This document shows, piece by piece, positions 1-11,917 of a DNA stretch of 64,000 bases. The translations under genes were made by a program, and so were the position numbers. Source of the DNA: Aphrocallistes beatrix (lineage: Eukaryota; Porifera; Hexactinellida; Sceptrulophora; Aphrocallistidae). Location: positions 4,123,857 through 4,187,856 of the forward strand of contig OY725493.1 of assembly GCA_963281255.1 (NCBI GenBank), given 5' to 3'. Each line of letters starts with the position of its first letter. Positions within the stretch are counted from its first letter, which is position 1. The notes beneath the pieces were generated by a model that ran no database searches, was not told where the DNA came from, and saw only the letters and a program-made list of their open reading frames with translations.

Positions 1-2
1 AT

Positions 3-1029
3 GAAGTACTGAAATCACTTGGACATTCTTTACAAAGGAACTTAATTAACAGGATACAGACTGAATCTGTTGGGCTCAAAAGAACCAGTATTTTCAATTA
101 TTTTGGACGAAACCACTGACATCAACCGAAAGGAACAAATTTCATTTTGTATTCGCTTTTGCAATGCTGACATGCAAAGTGAAGAAGTTTTCCTGGTTTC
201 CACCTCACCAGCCGTACCAATCAATGCTGATAGTCTGCTCCACCTGGTAAAAACCTCGTTGCTGAGTTTCGGCATTCCACTTACTGGAATACGTAGTCAA
301 GGGTACGACGGTGCTTCAAATATGTCAGGGAAGAATAATGGTCTGCAAGCCAAGGTTATTGCTGAAAATCCAAAGGCTTTGTATTTGTATTGTCTTGGTC
401 ACCAGCTCGCTTTCATCAATTCCTCAAGTCATTATCTCACTCGGACGAATGAATGCGGTCGTTCACTTTATAAAAAATTCACCCAAGAAGTTGGATCGAT
501 TTCAGACAATGATGGATGAGATAGAGAGGACAACTGCATGGCAGACTCAGAGCAGAACACTTTGGTTAGGTTCTATGCTGGGGAAATAAAGCTGGATAAC
601 CTCCGCTTTGAGAGCATTTGGTTCGCCCGATGTAAAGGAATGCAGGACCAGCATACGATTGCAACATTGAGGGAAAAGCTAGTAGAAGATGCACTTAAGC
701 TAATGATCCCGAATATGCACATGCTTTGTGTCATATATGTTTGTCTTCCCGTTACTACTTGCGAGGCGGAGAGATCTTTAGCATGCTACGAAGAATCCAT
801 AACTTCATACGAAATTCTCAAACACAAGAGGTTGAACCATTGTTCAATTTTGGCCATTCATAGGGAGTTGACACAGATATTGACCCACTCATTGAGCAGT
901 TCATTGATTCGACTGCTCAAAGGAGAGACATGTTTGGACCAAACCCCCAATAGATTCTCATTTCTGATATTGTTTCCCATATCAGCTATTCAATTAAACA
1001 ATCGGTTATTTATTAACACAATAAACTGA
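3..1029 (+). pseudogene. hAT transposase remnant (DUF4371/ZMYM-like)
   Basis: This is a broken transposase of the hAT superfamily, in the group whose relatives are annotated as DUF4371 or ZMYM1-like proteins. Family members cut and paste DNA with an RNase H-like domain. Codons from position 3 read a typical lead-in (EVLKSLGHSL). The frame then shifts near 70 into the segment 70-519, which carries DETTD (first catalytic Asp), GYDGASNMSG (second Asp, about nt 307) and the family CLGH (CxxH) motif. A second shift and a deletion near 520-590 remove the middle of the protein. The C-terminal dimerisation region survives at about 700-880 with LPVTTCEAERS, which holds the last acidic residue. With frameshifts and a missing core it cannot be active. 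The left edge may lie outside the window. Confidence 0.85.
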
Positions 1030-1684
1030 TATAATGAAAATATTTTAATTATAAATAAATATCAAACCTCGCCCCGCCCCCCATATTCATGCGATTCTGA
1101 GAGAAATTCTACGCCCATGGAGTATCCGGTTAGAATGAAATGTATTTCGGTCCAGTTATAGTATTATTAATCTATAAAAATCGGTCATAATGAAACATCG
1201 CTCATAACGGAGTAAAATCAAGTTCCGACTTCAATTTGGGAGTTGACTGAATTTACATACTTTATAGAAAAGATCTTATAATAAATCCGAGTTATTTATG
1301 TGTCCAAATATCGGGTAATTTATTTTTTGTTTGCATTATTTCATCTCTTTCTCGCAAATGGTTTTGCAAATCTTGTCCAGAGGAGGTCTTTGACCTAATA
1401 CAGTTTTTAAGAAGCTTTTTCTCAAATTCACAGCTTGTCAAATTTCCATGTTGGTAGTAATGCTGAAACTGCATGTACGGTGACTGGCATTTCATTAGGA
1501 CTTGAAAATAACTCCAACAACTTGACCCAACAGGGGCTTCCATTCAAAAAGCTAAATTATAAACGACATAGTTAATAGAATGTAACAAAGCAGCTCCAAA
1601 GTCCTCCAACTCGTTTGAAAAGTGAAAGAAAAGGAGGATATTTATTTGTATAAAAGTTTCATTGGCGACATACGAAAATTGACA
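1030..1684. other. unassigned spacer
   Basis: No coding similarity or terminal-repeat structure was recognised here. Short open frames exist on the minus strand around 1292-1543 but show no domain. It may be the decayed 3' flank of the hAT element. Confidence 0.4.
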
Positions 1685-1762
1685 AGACAGGAATCCCTTG
1701 CCGTTCGCGGGGGTTACGTTCTTGAGAATTGCCGGGAACGACAAATCTGCGAACGAGACTAA
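1685..1762 (+). mobile_element. Terminal fragment of a pogo-type MITE (CCGTTCGCG family)
   Basis: About 75 bp match the inverted terminus of the MITE at 60832-61405: GCCGTTCGCGGGGGTTACGT followed by a GAGAATTG block and further CGCGAACG-like motifs. Only one end is present, so this is a solo terminus or a truncated copy. Confidence 0.55.
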
Positions 1763-2016
1763 AGGTTAACGAAAATCCTGGTTAGGTTCGAAGTATTCTA
1801 GAAGCTTCATTAAGTAACATCAATAATATCTTAAATGAAAGCTTTATGTGTTCTTCAAGTTAAGGGACAAATAAAGCTAGGGTCAATAAAATTTCAGTTT
1901 AATACTTAGGGTATTCAAAAAAATGATCCTACGTATATTTGTATATCAAAAGGAAATGAAAATTGGGCATTTTTCGATTTCCAATATTATATTTCAGAGG
2001 ATTAGCTATCGATTTG

Positions 2017-2840
2017 TACACTAAGCGGACAAAAGTATTTCTAATACGCATTCAAATTAGTCTCAGGTTAATTTTTCTAATTAATCATTCATTCATAACT
2101 TTTTGTAATTATAAATCAGTGCCACCTTATGCCACATAAACCCATTTTGACCACTATACATGATGGTAATGAATTACCTATGGTGGCTCAGGCTGATAAG
2201 ATTGTTCATTGAGTTGAGTAATTTATTAGTTATGTTCAACGATGACCAATTCGAATGTGCAGATTTCGAATCTGAAATCAGATTTTTAGTATCTCTTTGA
2301 AATTGAACGTATTGCCTGCCCTTCATGAAAAAATCCGATTTAGTATTACAGTACACCCTCGCTAATCCGAACAGCACTGTTCCAATGTTCGAAAAAATCG
2401 TTCGGATTAGTGAATTTGTTCCGATTAGTGAAATAACACTAATTCAATAGGGCATTAGTAATTAGAATAAATCTGTTCTGTTAGAATATTAAGGATAATA
2501 TTTCGCTATGATTGCTTATTTAACGAGGTTTCTCAATCTTATTGATAGATTTAAGTTTATATACGTTTATTCAAAGCATAGAGGCAAATAAAATTATATT
2601 TTGGGTGTTCGGATTTTAAGAATGAAGTGTTCGGATTAGCGAGGGTTCGGATTGGCGAGGTTCGGACTATCGAGGGTGTACTGTATTTGTATGGGAAAGA
2701 ATCAAGTGTATTCGAATCTGGAATCCAATTAGCTGTATCCCATATCGTTTAGAAGTAACCTTCTTCATGAATAGACCCATTTTAGTATTATTTGTATGGG
2801 AAAGAATCAAGTGTTGAAATACTTTTGTCCGCTTAGTGTA
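2017..2840. mobile_element. MITE of the GGACAAAAGTATTT family (copy A1)
   Basis: The termini are TACACTAAGCGGACAAAAGT and its complement ending ACTTTTGTCCGCTTAGTGTA, flanked by or including TA. This fits Tc1/mariner-type targeting. The inside holds short palindromes around ATTCGAAATC. Sister copies lie at 21256-22204 and 25113-25588, with a relative at 46072-46532. This copy sits inside foldback B and is itself split by a pogo-type MITE at 2347-2685. Confidence 0.8.
2347..2685. mobile_element. pogo/Tigger-type MITE
   Basis: The termini are TACAGTACACCCTCGCTAAT and the complement ending ATCGAGGGTGTACTGTA, with the inverted GTTCGGATTAG motif repeated inside. TA flanks both ends. Such ends are typical of non-autonomous derivatives of pogo/Tigger elements. 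It is nested in MITE A1, so it is the youngest of three layers here. Confidence 0.8.
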
Positions 2841-3538
2841 TATTGGTTTGTTGCGATATTATAATTATTGTGGTTACTGCATTCGATTTTATGCACACCG
2901 TTTCAGGATACTACATTTTCCACTGATTTTTGTGGTTCCCTTGGATGTATTTCAGTTATGAGCAAATTTAGGGAAAAACTAATGCCATTTAATTCTACGT
3001 ATCAAATACCATATAGATGGACTTCTTTGAAAAATTCTAGTTTTACAAGTAGGATGGGGGAATATGTTTTTTTCGCAATTTATTGACAGAGAAATTGGAA
3101 ATAAATCAAGTATAAGTGGCATATCTTTTTGTCACAAAATATACATCTGAACACCTCCCGAATACTTGTTCACATCGGTTCTCAATTATTTAACCTTTTA
3201 ATAAACATATTTCACAATTTTCAAAAATTTTATTCACAGATTATTTCCAAGCCAATTTAAATGGGAAAATTCTAACTTTTCGTTAGTATCCGAAACTGGT
3301 GTACGTATACAAATCGAGTGCAGTAACCACAATAATTATAATATCGTACAAACCAATATACCAATCGAAAACTAATCCTCTGTGGAATATAATAGGAGAA
3401 TCGAAATGCCCAATTTTCATAACCATATATGTTGAGCCAGTCCTGAATTAGGAAAACGATACCTTAGTTTAAGATTATTAAGGTTAGGCTAGAATACTAA
3501 GTACTAATTTGAGGATAGATAGTTACTAATATAACTAA

Positions 3539-3784
3539 TTACACCAGCCATGGGCGCCGAACCCTGGGCTGGGGAGGCTCGAGCCCTAAAATTGCCTTTC
3601 TAAAATTGCCCATAGATTTCGAAAAGTTCGGCGCCCCTGACACAGCAAATCGAAATATTATGCAAATAAAACCGCGAATAGTCGAGGGACTTACTTGCGA
3701 AGGGAAAAACTTGACCCAAAATATTTTCCGCGAATAGTCAGTACCGCGAACGAGAAGTCCGCAAACGGCGAGGGCTGCCTGTAT
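3539..3784. mobile_element. GGCGCC-rich repeat and end of a CCGTTCGCG MITE
   Basis: Positions 3539-3650 hold a GC-rich repeat with GGGCGCCGAACCC and CGGCGCCCC motifs, which recur at about 4230, 23530, 23850 and 56325. From about 3660 to 3784 the sequence is the right end of the pogo-type MITE seen whole at 60832-61405 (CGCGAATAGTC repeats, then AAACGGCGAGGGCTGCCTGT). The left end is missing. Confidence 0.55.
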
Positions 3785-3937
3785 AACAAAATATAAATAC
3801 ATATACACAGACTACGTAACTAGAGACTTTTCAACTCTATAAATATCCATGAATTACTCGAATCCTTAAGTACGTGTATATATTTCCTATGGTCAATTAT
3901 AATGCCCTAAAATCGTTAAATATGCAGAACCTTATAA

Positions 3938-4176
3938 TCAAGGCCGTCAGATATGGGGCAGCTGGGGCGGCCATGCCCCCCACTTTTGACGAGGCATCTG
4001 ATGGGTAGGCCTGGGAGGCTAGTTGGTAGGCCTGGGGAGGCTAGTTAGTAGGCCTGGGGAAGCTAGCGGCTAGGCCTGAGATGCCTAGTAGGTATGCAGG
4101 GGTGCGGCTGGGGGAGATTAATGGGTAGGCAGGGCAGCCATGGCCGCCCCACTTTTGAGGAGCTTCCGACGGCACT
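3938..4176. repeat. GC-rich MITE-like repeat with internal tandem units
   Basis: The outer ends GGCCGTCAGA and TCCGACGGC are imperfect inverted repeats, and GGCGGCCATG with CCCCACTTTTGA appears in both halves. Between about 3990 and 4090 a unit containing GGTAGGCCTGGGGAGGCTAG is repeated about four times with variation. The block is far richer in G+C than its surroundings. Confidence 0.5.
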
Positions 4177-5597
4177 GCTTATAATGTATTACATGTGGGT
4201 AGATTACATCTCAATTGGCCAAATATTCACGAGGTTCGGCGCTCCTAAGGCCGACTTTTGATATACTTCGAATTCACAACAACCCCTGACCCATGTCTCC
4301 ACCTTTTTTTCTTTCTTCTATCATACCCCATTAATCATAAGAAATGAGCCTCGCAAGCCGGCGAGTCCTGCCAAGGCAGTTGCACCGGCGGTGACCAGCG
4401 TTCATTCAGTTCACATTCAGGGGGGACATGGGGTGATCGGCCGTTCTTTCCATTCCTTTCAGTTGCCGTTATGCAAACGCTGGTTTTCGCCCAGTTCGTT
4501 CAGCGCAAATCCCTTATGTTTCCTGGGTTCAGTTAGTTATTTTTCAGTTCAAAAAGAAATTTCATTCCCTGATACAGAAGTATATTTTTATACAATTAAA
4601 TGTTATATCTTTTGTATACATGAAGCAAGCACAAATCGAAATTATCAACAGCTAGCGTCATTGTAAAGATAGGATTTCTCCACTTAGCTTCACGAATATG
4701 GACTGCACAACTTATATAGTTTCACTAAAGTAAACTTAGAAGTCAACTGTTGGTAAGTTCAACAATAATTGATCAATCGATTCGTTAAAAACATAAATTC
4801 GATAGAGTAATCAGAATTGGATCTATGTGGTAAATAAAAATTGGTTAGACAATAACAACAACAACAAACCAAAAAGGATCAAGCTCCTGGTTTAGGATTC
4901 GAATCCAGGCCCTGTGATTCAAATTGTTAAACCTCTCTCCCACCAAGGAAACAGTAAATTCGGGATTATTTATTCATAATCGTTTCATACACTCTAGAGC
5001 AGCTAAATTTTAAAAAATATATTAAATAAAAAATATTGACATTAATCAAAATATTGAGAAAATATCAGTCACTTTGCATCTCCCAATTGGTACAAATTTA
5101 CAATTACATACAAAGGAAATCAAGGTAGAGGTAAAGTGATTTATTTGCTAGTTTGGGCAAATACATAAGTAAAATTGGCTATAATGTAGCTAATAAATTG
5201 TCCGGATGGGGATGATAAACAATTTAACAATATATTTACATGGCCTAATATTGAATTAAAAAATGCTGGCATTCTAGTAAACACAATAACCACTAAACTT
5301 CAAGTTTATACGATGGTGAATTACTTGAATACCTATACAACACGATTCATGTCAGAATATATATAGTAGGGGTAGGACTAAGTAAATTATCATAATTTTT
5401 ATAATCAATATACATCATAGAATCAAATAGCCTTTTTCGCTTATGATAAGTGATATTTAATAGGTTTTATTGTTAGAATAAAATTTATAATGGCGCCTAA
5501 GCCCCCAGAAACCTTTTAGTTTCGTATGCATGATAACCCTGATAGGCTCCTGCTTCCTGGGGCCGAAATAGCCCATCTCATACCGTTTAAACTAGAG
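4177..5597. other. unassigned intergenic stretch
   Basis: No gene was recognised. An open frame at 4391-4666 has no domain signature. A GGATTCGAATCC block near 4888 resembles a pol III B box, but no matching A box or tRNA fold was found. A GGCGCC-containing repeat end lies near 5490-5580. Confidence 0.4.
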
Positions 5598-5887
5598 CAC
5601 TGGTTCTCAAATTCTACCTTTAATTACCCTAAATCACATCATTTTGAATTGTCACTACCCCAAAATTGTACTTAGTAAATAAGTATAAACTATAACTTAT
5701 GACTTAATTAAGTAGATAATAAAGTCGTACTGAATAAGATATCTATATTCCGGACATTTTCTAGCAAACATAGAAAATATAAAAAATTTTGATAATATGA
5801 GTAATTTATTCGTTTTGTAAAGTGGTAATTACCCCCGAATTCGCTCATTACCCTATTTGGGGTAATTTATCAGGTTGAGAACCCGTG
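5598..5887. mobile_element. hAT-type MITE
   Basis: The termini CACTGGTTCTCAA and TTGAGAACCCGTG are short inverted repeats in hAT style. The flanks AACTAGAG (5590-5597) and AACAAAAG (5888-5895) look like an 8-bp duplication with two mismatches. It has no coding capacity and lies just downstream of the TMEM179-like gene. Confidence 0.65.
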
Positions 5888-6057
5888 AACAAAAGTAAAA
5901 GACAATATAAGAGAGTTACAAATTATAAATATATATATGTATTAAAAACTTATCTACAATTACAATATATAAAAGCACATACATTTAAACTTTTAAGTAT
6001 ATGAATATCTAAAATCCTTGTTATGAAAAATGTGTCTTCACTGAAACTTTGCTGTAT

Positions 6058-6729
6058 TTATACCATACCTACAACGTTAGTTGCATCAGCTAACATTCCA
6101 GACCCATGTTTCTTGCGCTGATAGTAAACAGTTCCTCTTATGATAAATAGTACAGTAAGAATAAGAAGAAATAGTACGGTGAACCATGCAGAACTCTGTG
6201 AAGCTGTTAGCGAGTCAAAAACGTCGTAATTTGACGAAGAAGAGATAGTTGACCAAATACCAGCCCCACAATTCGATGCTTGCCCGGCATTAAGCTCAAA
6301 CAAACTCAAGCACGACGCTATAAAACCGAAAGTAATAATACAGGCATTCGTCAAAGCCAGTAGAAGAACTAACCCGCTCAAAATGGCAATTATAATTTCT
6401 ACACAGCTCAGGTTGGCACCTAAACATATCTTGAGAGCGTGGTAGATTATGAAGCCGAGGGTTGCAGCTCCTACTATAGATGGTGCTACGATGGTGAAAA
6501 TACAAATATTACTCCCGTAAGCGTCCAGATCTCCATTGCTGTCGATGAATAAAGTACATTCACCTAATTTCGCAACTGCATTTGCCGAAACAGGAATAAT
6601 CCCCATTGTGAGAAGCGTGATTAAAGTACATATCAAAACAGCCACCCAACCACCTAACAAAATAAAATCTGCTATCCTTCCCGGGGTAGACTTCTTGATT
6701 ATCCAAGCTAGTAAACGTCTGAAGCACAT
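6058..6729 (-). CDS. Four-pass membrane protein, TMEM179/TMEM179B family
   Basis: The 223-residue product has four clear hydrophobic segments at about residues 21-43, 75-98, 110-138 and 181-199, a short basic N-terminus and a basic YYQRKKHG stretch after the last one. The order of features fits the TMEM179/TMEM179B family: a Cys in the first loop (C58), ACI..FG at the end of segment 3 (A129-G135), paired Cys residues after it (C140, C154) and a Q..SAW entry to segment 4. Length is close to the vertebrate proteins. The start is the first Met of the frame, with no upstream extension. The frame is free of introns. The biological role of the family is poorly defined. A generic MARVEL or claudin-like protein is the alternative. 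AATAAA on the minus strand lies about 250 bp downstream (near 5805). Confidence 0.6.
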   Translation of the reverse strand: MCFRRLLAWIIKKSTPGRIADFILLGGWVAVLICTLITLLTMGIIPVSANAVAKLGECTLFIDSNGDLDAYGSNICIFTIVAPSIVGAATLGFIIYHALKICLGANLSCVEIIIAILSGLVLLLALTNACIITFGFIASCLSLFELNAGQASNCGAGIWSTISSSSNYDVFDSLTASQSSAWFTVLFLLILTVLFIIRGTVYYQRKKHGSGMLADATNVVGMV

Positions 6730-7508
6730 TGTATATTTACAGCTATTGATAAGAAAATATAGATTTTAAAGATATATTATTAATTAAAGCATATTTATAT
6801 GAAATGAGCATGATATGTGAAACTTAGTAACTGCCACTTGCAATGCTGTGTAACTTAGAATACCACACTCAATCAATACCTTAGCTATCTTACAAATGTA
6901 AAGTAAACTTATTACTAGGCTTTGTGGTATTATGCTTCAGTGCATACAAATGGCTAGATTTATTACCATGGCTACCAGATATTTGATTAGGAATTTCTAT
7001 ATTTAGACAGCGAAGTAAGACAGTGTAATCAGATATTATTAGAAAGTGTATAACGAGGTTTCTTCATCTTGAAATCTCCAATTTCTTATCAAATACAAAA
7101 ATTGCATATCTTGTTACAGTAAACTGTTAATTCATATGTATTCAAGTTCACCAGCGCAGACGAGGTAAGTCCAAGATGTATCTGCTATCGAAGTTTGCAG
7201 CTTTTATGATTATAAAATTTCATTGTGAATTCATATATGAAATACTAAAAATTACAACAATTCACTTAGGATAATTATTACAATATCTAGTACGTACTAC
7301 TCATACTTATTACAGTCAATTCCCTAGAATTATAACTAATTTCCCCTGGACATTTGCTCATAGCCCTGGACTGGATTTGTTTGTTTAATTAAATATCGAA
7401 AAAATTTATCCACTCGCTTCGCTCCTTCGCAAAGAAACCTATATTCCTGTTCTAATAAAGTTAGTCGGCTAGTCAATCTAATAAATGTCGACTAAACAAC
7501 AAAAGAAA
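6730..7508. other. upstream region of the TMEM179-like gene
   Basis: No coding or terminal-repeat signal was recognised. It should contain the promoter of the minus-strand gene at 6058-6729, but no core promoter element could be assigned. Confidence 0.4.
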
Positions 7509-7786
7509 TCCTTACTATTAAAACTCGATTACTGTTATATATATATATAAATAAAATGATGACTTATCACTCTTTTATGACGTCATCATTACACAACAAC
7601 AAAAATTTACAAACTGACAAATTTGATGATTTTTCGAGTGATATCGATTATAACAGTAAGACACACATATTTAGAGATGTTATCTTCCTTATAATTACTC
7701 ATTGTGAGCCCAGGCACTCGAAGGGTGCCTTCGGTGGACACTTTGTGTCCGCCAGCCGCGCAGCGCAAGCAAGCGAAGCGCGCTTG
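7509..7786 (+). mobile_element. Non-autonomous Helitron, subfamily 1, internally deleted
   Basis: It starts with TCCTTACTATTAAAACTCGA after an A, has a short TA microsatellite, then jumps to the 3' half (ATGACGTCATCATTAC, a GATATCGATTATAACAGTAAG block and the AGAGATGTTATCTCCCTTAT block). It ends in the GC-rich hairpin GCGCAAGCAAGCGAAGCGCG followed by CTTG and a host T. The 5' TC, the subterminal hairpin and the A|T insertion define Helitrons. CTTG stands in place of the usual CTRR. Confidence 0.8.
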
Positions 7787-9111
7787 TAAGATATAAAATA
7801 CAGAAGTAGTAAAACAAAACCATAGCATTCTAATACACTAAGGCAATGGCGCAGACCTTTTTTTCTGGACCATGGATTGGTTAAACGAGCTAAGTGAATT
7901 TATCACTAATTATCAATTTAACATTTATTCGCTTTCTATTTGTCCACCACACTTACTAAAGTCATATCATTGAGCCCAAAAGGTTAAGTACTTAATAAAT
8001 GAGCGATTATAATCATAATATTAATTGCAAACAAACAAATACATTCGAAATAGATTCATAGCACAGCACGGCAAGACTAACAAATATACAATAAGTAGGA
8101 ATAATCATTATTGAAATGGTGAATTACATGAATTAAAATTAGTAAACTGAAGGATGTTATGAAGAGAAGATAATATTCTACTAATGAGATTAAGGAAGAT
8201 CAAAACGTTGTTATTCCGTTAGACATCACTTCTCTTTCTTCATCCTTTATCTGGTCTTGTCACACCATTCCTACGAAAGAGAAGAATTATTATACTTCAC
8301 AACAACACAATTCTCTCACACATATCAATCCATTTGTCATCAAATATGATTAAAATTAATACTAGTAATTTATTACGAGTTGAACCGGGATAAAACTGTT
8401 TTCTAAGAATTTGAGAGTTAGCAATTTGATGAAAGTTTTATGGATAATACAAGTAGTAACGCAGTCGATAACAGCAATATATGGATACATACGTGACCCC
8501 TGTCTAATAAATCTATGATAATTTATTGAGATCCCTTATCAGTTGTTAAATAGGTTAGATTTTTTGTATAATAGAAAACTGCACACCCAGCCACGTTATT
8601 TAGGTACTCAATTTGTGAATTATTAAATACATTTCATTAAAATCCCTGCAAACTATTCAAATATTCTTTAAGAGCTATGACTACTGTTAATAGTAAAGTT
8701 GTTTCAGCTCTAAAAAGGCCTTCAGTGGGGATGCGGGCAGGTGTTATATCATGACCATTATCTCATTATTTTATAATATAATCAAGGCTGATAATTTGAT
8801 ATATAATTGGCTACAAACATTCAATTCACGCATTGAAGTATCAATAACCATCAATATATTTTGAAATGCTGGTATATCGACTCGATCTCTAGCAATAAAC
8901 CCTTGTACCTGAAATATAATGGGATACTGATCCCAAATGACATAATATATGCGGTAGCTGAATATAGATGCGGGCAAGGAGAAACACGGTCCTAATTAAA
9001 AGTCCAATACTAGGATTATTGGAATGTTGTTTAATCGAAAAAAAAATTGAGATGATTGGATAATTCAAGTCGACGTTCACTATCCAAAATTTGACAATAA
9101 GAAATATTATA
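7787..9111. other. unassigned intergenic stretch
   Basis: AT-rich sequence with only short open frames without domain signatures. No terminal repeats were recognised. Confidence 0.4.
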
Positions 9112-9294
9112 TAGTCAGGGTCGCTTATTGTGAACCACCAAGGGACCAACAAATCTGTTCATTATATACTTTATATTAAGCGAACTTGATTCAATACAAA
9201 TCCTATCTAAAAAATGAAATTGGGACCAGGAGGTTAGTTCATAATAAACGAATGTTTATATTAAGCGGGTTCATAATAAGCGACCCTGACTGTA
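9112..9294. mobile_element. Small pogo-type MITE
   Basis: The ends GTCAGGGTCGCTTATTGTGA and the complement of TACAGTCAGGGTCGCTTATT form inverted repeats of about 25 bp flanked by TA. The length of about 180 bp and TA flanks suggest a pogo/mariner-type MITE. Confidence 0.7.
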
Positions 9295-9519
9295 GTTTGA
9301 ACTAGATATCTGACAATATAAGCCGAAATGATGTTTTATTCCGTTTTAATAGATCATTTTGTATTCGAGCCTGTTAGTAAATATAGGTTTCTGAAATAAT
9401 TATCTTAATAAAAAAAAGTATTGGACACATGAGCTATCCAGGCGTTTCGTAGGTCGAGCGTCGAGGTCGCTAAGCTAAGAAAGAATATCTGAAAATGAAC
9501 TAACTAAGAACTTATCTAC

Positions 9520-9755
9520 CTTTTTTCGTTGTCAGTTATGCTCATAGTAGAGTAGGCAGATTCCATCAGCAATCGTTCACTGTGGTCCAAAGATAGTCTC
9601 TTAGGCTTGGAATTCCATTCAGAGAGATAGGAAGGGTAGTCGGGGAATATACTGGGTACTGAAGTTTTCTTTAGAGCTATTCTATCCTGGAAACTGTAAC
9701 AGTACGAAGCCCGTCATTGTGGTAATGGTTCTCTCGATGTCATCTGGTTTGAAAT
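9520..9755 (-). pseudogene. P-element-type (THAP) transposase fragment
   Basis: Reading the minus strand from 9755, one frame gives FKPDDIERT and TGFVLLQFPG, which resemble the end of a THAP zinc finger. A one-base shift then leads to RIALKKTSVPSIFPDYPSYL and KRLSLDHSERLLMES. The segment after a THAP domain in the P-type transposase at 28088-31524 has the same order (VSTILPG.P, then SRLSLDHKDDELL), so the two are relatives. The frame runs into a GTAGATAAG sequence at its end, which could be a splice donor. Only this part was recognised. Confidence 0.6.
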
Positions 9756-10454
9756 AATGTATACATCTAAACGGTGTGTAGAAGTGTAAATGTGACAATC
9801 AGTTAATACGTATAACCCATAAATGATAGAAACTTACTCACATTAGCGTGTTTACTTCCTATTCTTTCCGTGGGCGTGGAATTACCCTGAACGATTCTTT
9901 GGGAAATGAAAAGCAGAGGGATATTCTGCTCCACTATTATAGTTGGACTTGCAGCCTGGAGCAACACAGGACAGTCGTTCCGGAAGAGTAATACAGATTG
10001 ATGCTTATGTGGAGTGTTTCGGATCAACTTTGAGTCGTGTATAGGAAAAGACAGTGATTTGTAAAACTTCACAACAAGGTAGCAAATAAATATATAATTC
10101 ATGTGGTTGATTTTAAAACAAAACAAGTAAGTAGTATGTTAATATATAAGCAATATGGTTGCATAAAATTAGTTTAACCACAAATTCTCTATAGTGCCAT
10201 CCTCGAACCAATTTGAAGAAAATCGATGCAGAATTAATGAAAAGGATCATTATATGATATACGAAGTTATATACCAGCATAATCCAACCATTTTCAGAAA
10301 AATTCTTTTAGCTCGTTTAACCAATCCATGGTCCAGAAAAAAAGGTCTGCGCCATTGCCTTAGTGTATTAGAATGCTATGACAAAACCTAAGTGACTGTA
10401 GTTTTCTATTTATGATCGTAATTGCTACATAAGTGATCTGTCTAGCACCTCTAA
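9756..10454. other. unassigned; minus-strand open frame without known domain
   Basis: A 107-codon open frame on the minus strand (9803-10126) lies between the THAP fragment and the gypsy remnant, but its sequence shows no recognisable motif. It may be decayed transposon DNA. Confidence 0.35.
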
Positions 10455-11751
10455 CTAATGATATTGTAATAATTCAGTGACTGATTCTAACATCGTCACA
10501 TCACTTCCGCTACTAAAACCCAACGAGAATAATAATGAATGATTAAGTACTGTCGAGTGAGTCGTCAGAGCCAGATTGGTCTTGAAGCCATTTGGGGAAA
10601 CGCCGTTCTCTACCAGACCTTCGAAGTTGAGTGGGCTCTTCTGACTCCGAGACAATGCCGCTAACGATGTCTGGGAATTTTTCCTCCTTCCTGAATCGAC
10701 AGAACTGTAGGCGTTCGAGTCTTCCAAAATTTCCTCGACCATTATGTTGTTTCCCAATAAAGTGTCCAGGCCAGGTGATGGCATTCCTTGCATCGATTCA
10801 AATGCACTACTTTCTCTTTGGCGTTTTCTAATCTTCACATTATGTCCAGTACGAGATAACACTGGATAGGGGGCACGGAACTGTGGACTCAAGCTACTGA
10901 CCTATCTGATTCTTGATATAGACCCAATCGCCCAGCATAATTTCTGTATCCCTCTTTCTTTTATAAAATTTCGCCTTCATTCCAGCCCTTGATTGTGTTA
11001 GATTTTCATTAGCTTGTTCATTAAATATTATTCCTTTCTCTGCAATTCCTCCACCCAAATTGTAACAGAATTATAACTGACCAACAAGATAGGTTCCAAC
11101 TCCGGTGCTGAATGGTCCAGCATCCACTCCAAACATGATTCTGCATGGTGTAAACCCTGTGCTTGAACTTGGAATTGAGTTAATTAAGGACATAGCTCAC
11201 ACGAGGAAGTAGAGAGAGCCAGTCAGTGGTTTCTAACTCTTGCTCCATGATCAAACAAGGTAAAATTTGCTTAGCAGCCCGTATACTCCTTTCAACCTGT
11301 CCATCTTCCTCTGGATGGTAGGCAGAACTATGCTTCTTCTTGATGTTGAACTTGAGATATTCTCTAACTTCTGTCCCATCAATATAGGGACCTTGATCGC
11401 TCAACATGGACTTAGTAAGCCTGCGACGGAATATCCAGCCTTTGCTGATCCCCTCAATGATTGACCTCGATTCTTGGTTGATCAATTTCAACTAACTCTA
11501 TGTATTTAGAGAACGTGTCGATCAATAAGAGGAAATGTCTGTGATTTGTATCAAGTAGGGAGGGTAGTCACATCAAATGCTACTGCTTTCGTTCATTTTC
11601 TGACTTTTGGATTAAAGTATTGACAAGCCAGGTGATCTGAAATTACTTTCAAGTTCAATTCAGGTCAAGTAAGATCCAACCTTATAACGAAATACAAATT
11701 GTGTCCAGGAAACCGCTCTTATACCACTTTCTCCCCCAATTGAAGAAGTTA

Positions 11752-11807
11752 ATTTGAGTGGGAAAATAATTACTGAAATTTTTCAGAAATTATTTTCCCA
11801 CTCAAAT
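11752..11807. repeat. Near-perfect hairpin
   Basis: ATTTGAGTGGGAAAATAATT and its complement form arms of about 25 bp around a short loop. It lies in the gap between the RNase H and integrase parts of the gypsy remnant and may be a small foldback insertion. Confidence 0.7.
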
Positions 11808-11867
11808 GAACTCCCATTTTCCAACATTTGTATGGAAATGAATAAAGACGGCCTAAATCTGCCCCCC

Positions 11868-11917
11868 CCCACATAGAGGTTCCCCAAATATAGAGGTTCT
11901 ACTGTACTTCTTTCGTG
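11868..11917. mobile_element. Fragment of a pogo-type MITE end
   Basis: The minus strand reads GTACAGTAGAACCTCTATAT followed by GGGGAACCTCTATG, the usual style of a pogo-type terminus. It interrupts the RNase H reading of the gypsy remnant just after DHERST. Confidence 0.45.

Larger units (their letters stand above)
1956..3420. repeat. Foldback element B, interrupted
   Basis: The two ends are long inverted repeats. TGAAAATTGGGCATTT at about 1956 pairs with its complement ending near 3420. AGGATTAGC at about 1998 pairs with CTAATCCTC at about 3372. The inner block ATTGTGGTTACTGCATTCGA (2869-2888) pairs with its complement at about 3318-3338. The left arm is split at a TA by the MITE at 2017-2840. 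A second, more decayed copy of the family lies at 38640-39225. No coding capacity is evident. The superfamily is not clear. Confidence 0.7.

Noticed and set aside
4870-4920. GGATTCGAATCC as a pol III B box of a tRNA-derived SINE
   Set aside because: No A box at the right distance and no second copy in the window.
9803-10126. 107-codon minus-strand ORF as a host gene
   Set aside because: No domain is visible and it lies between two transposon remnants.
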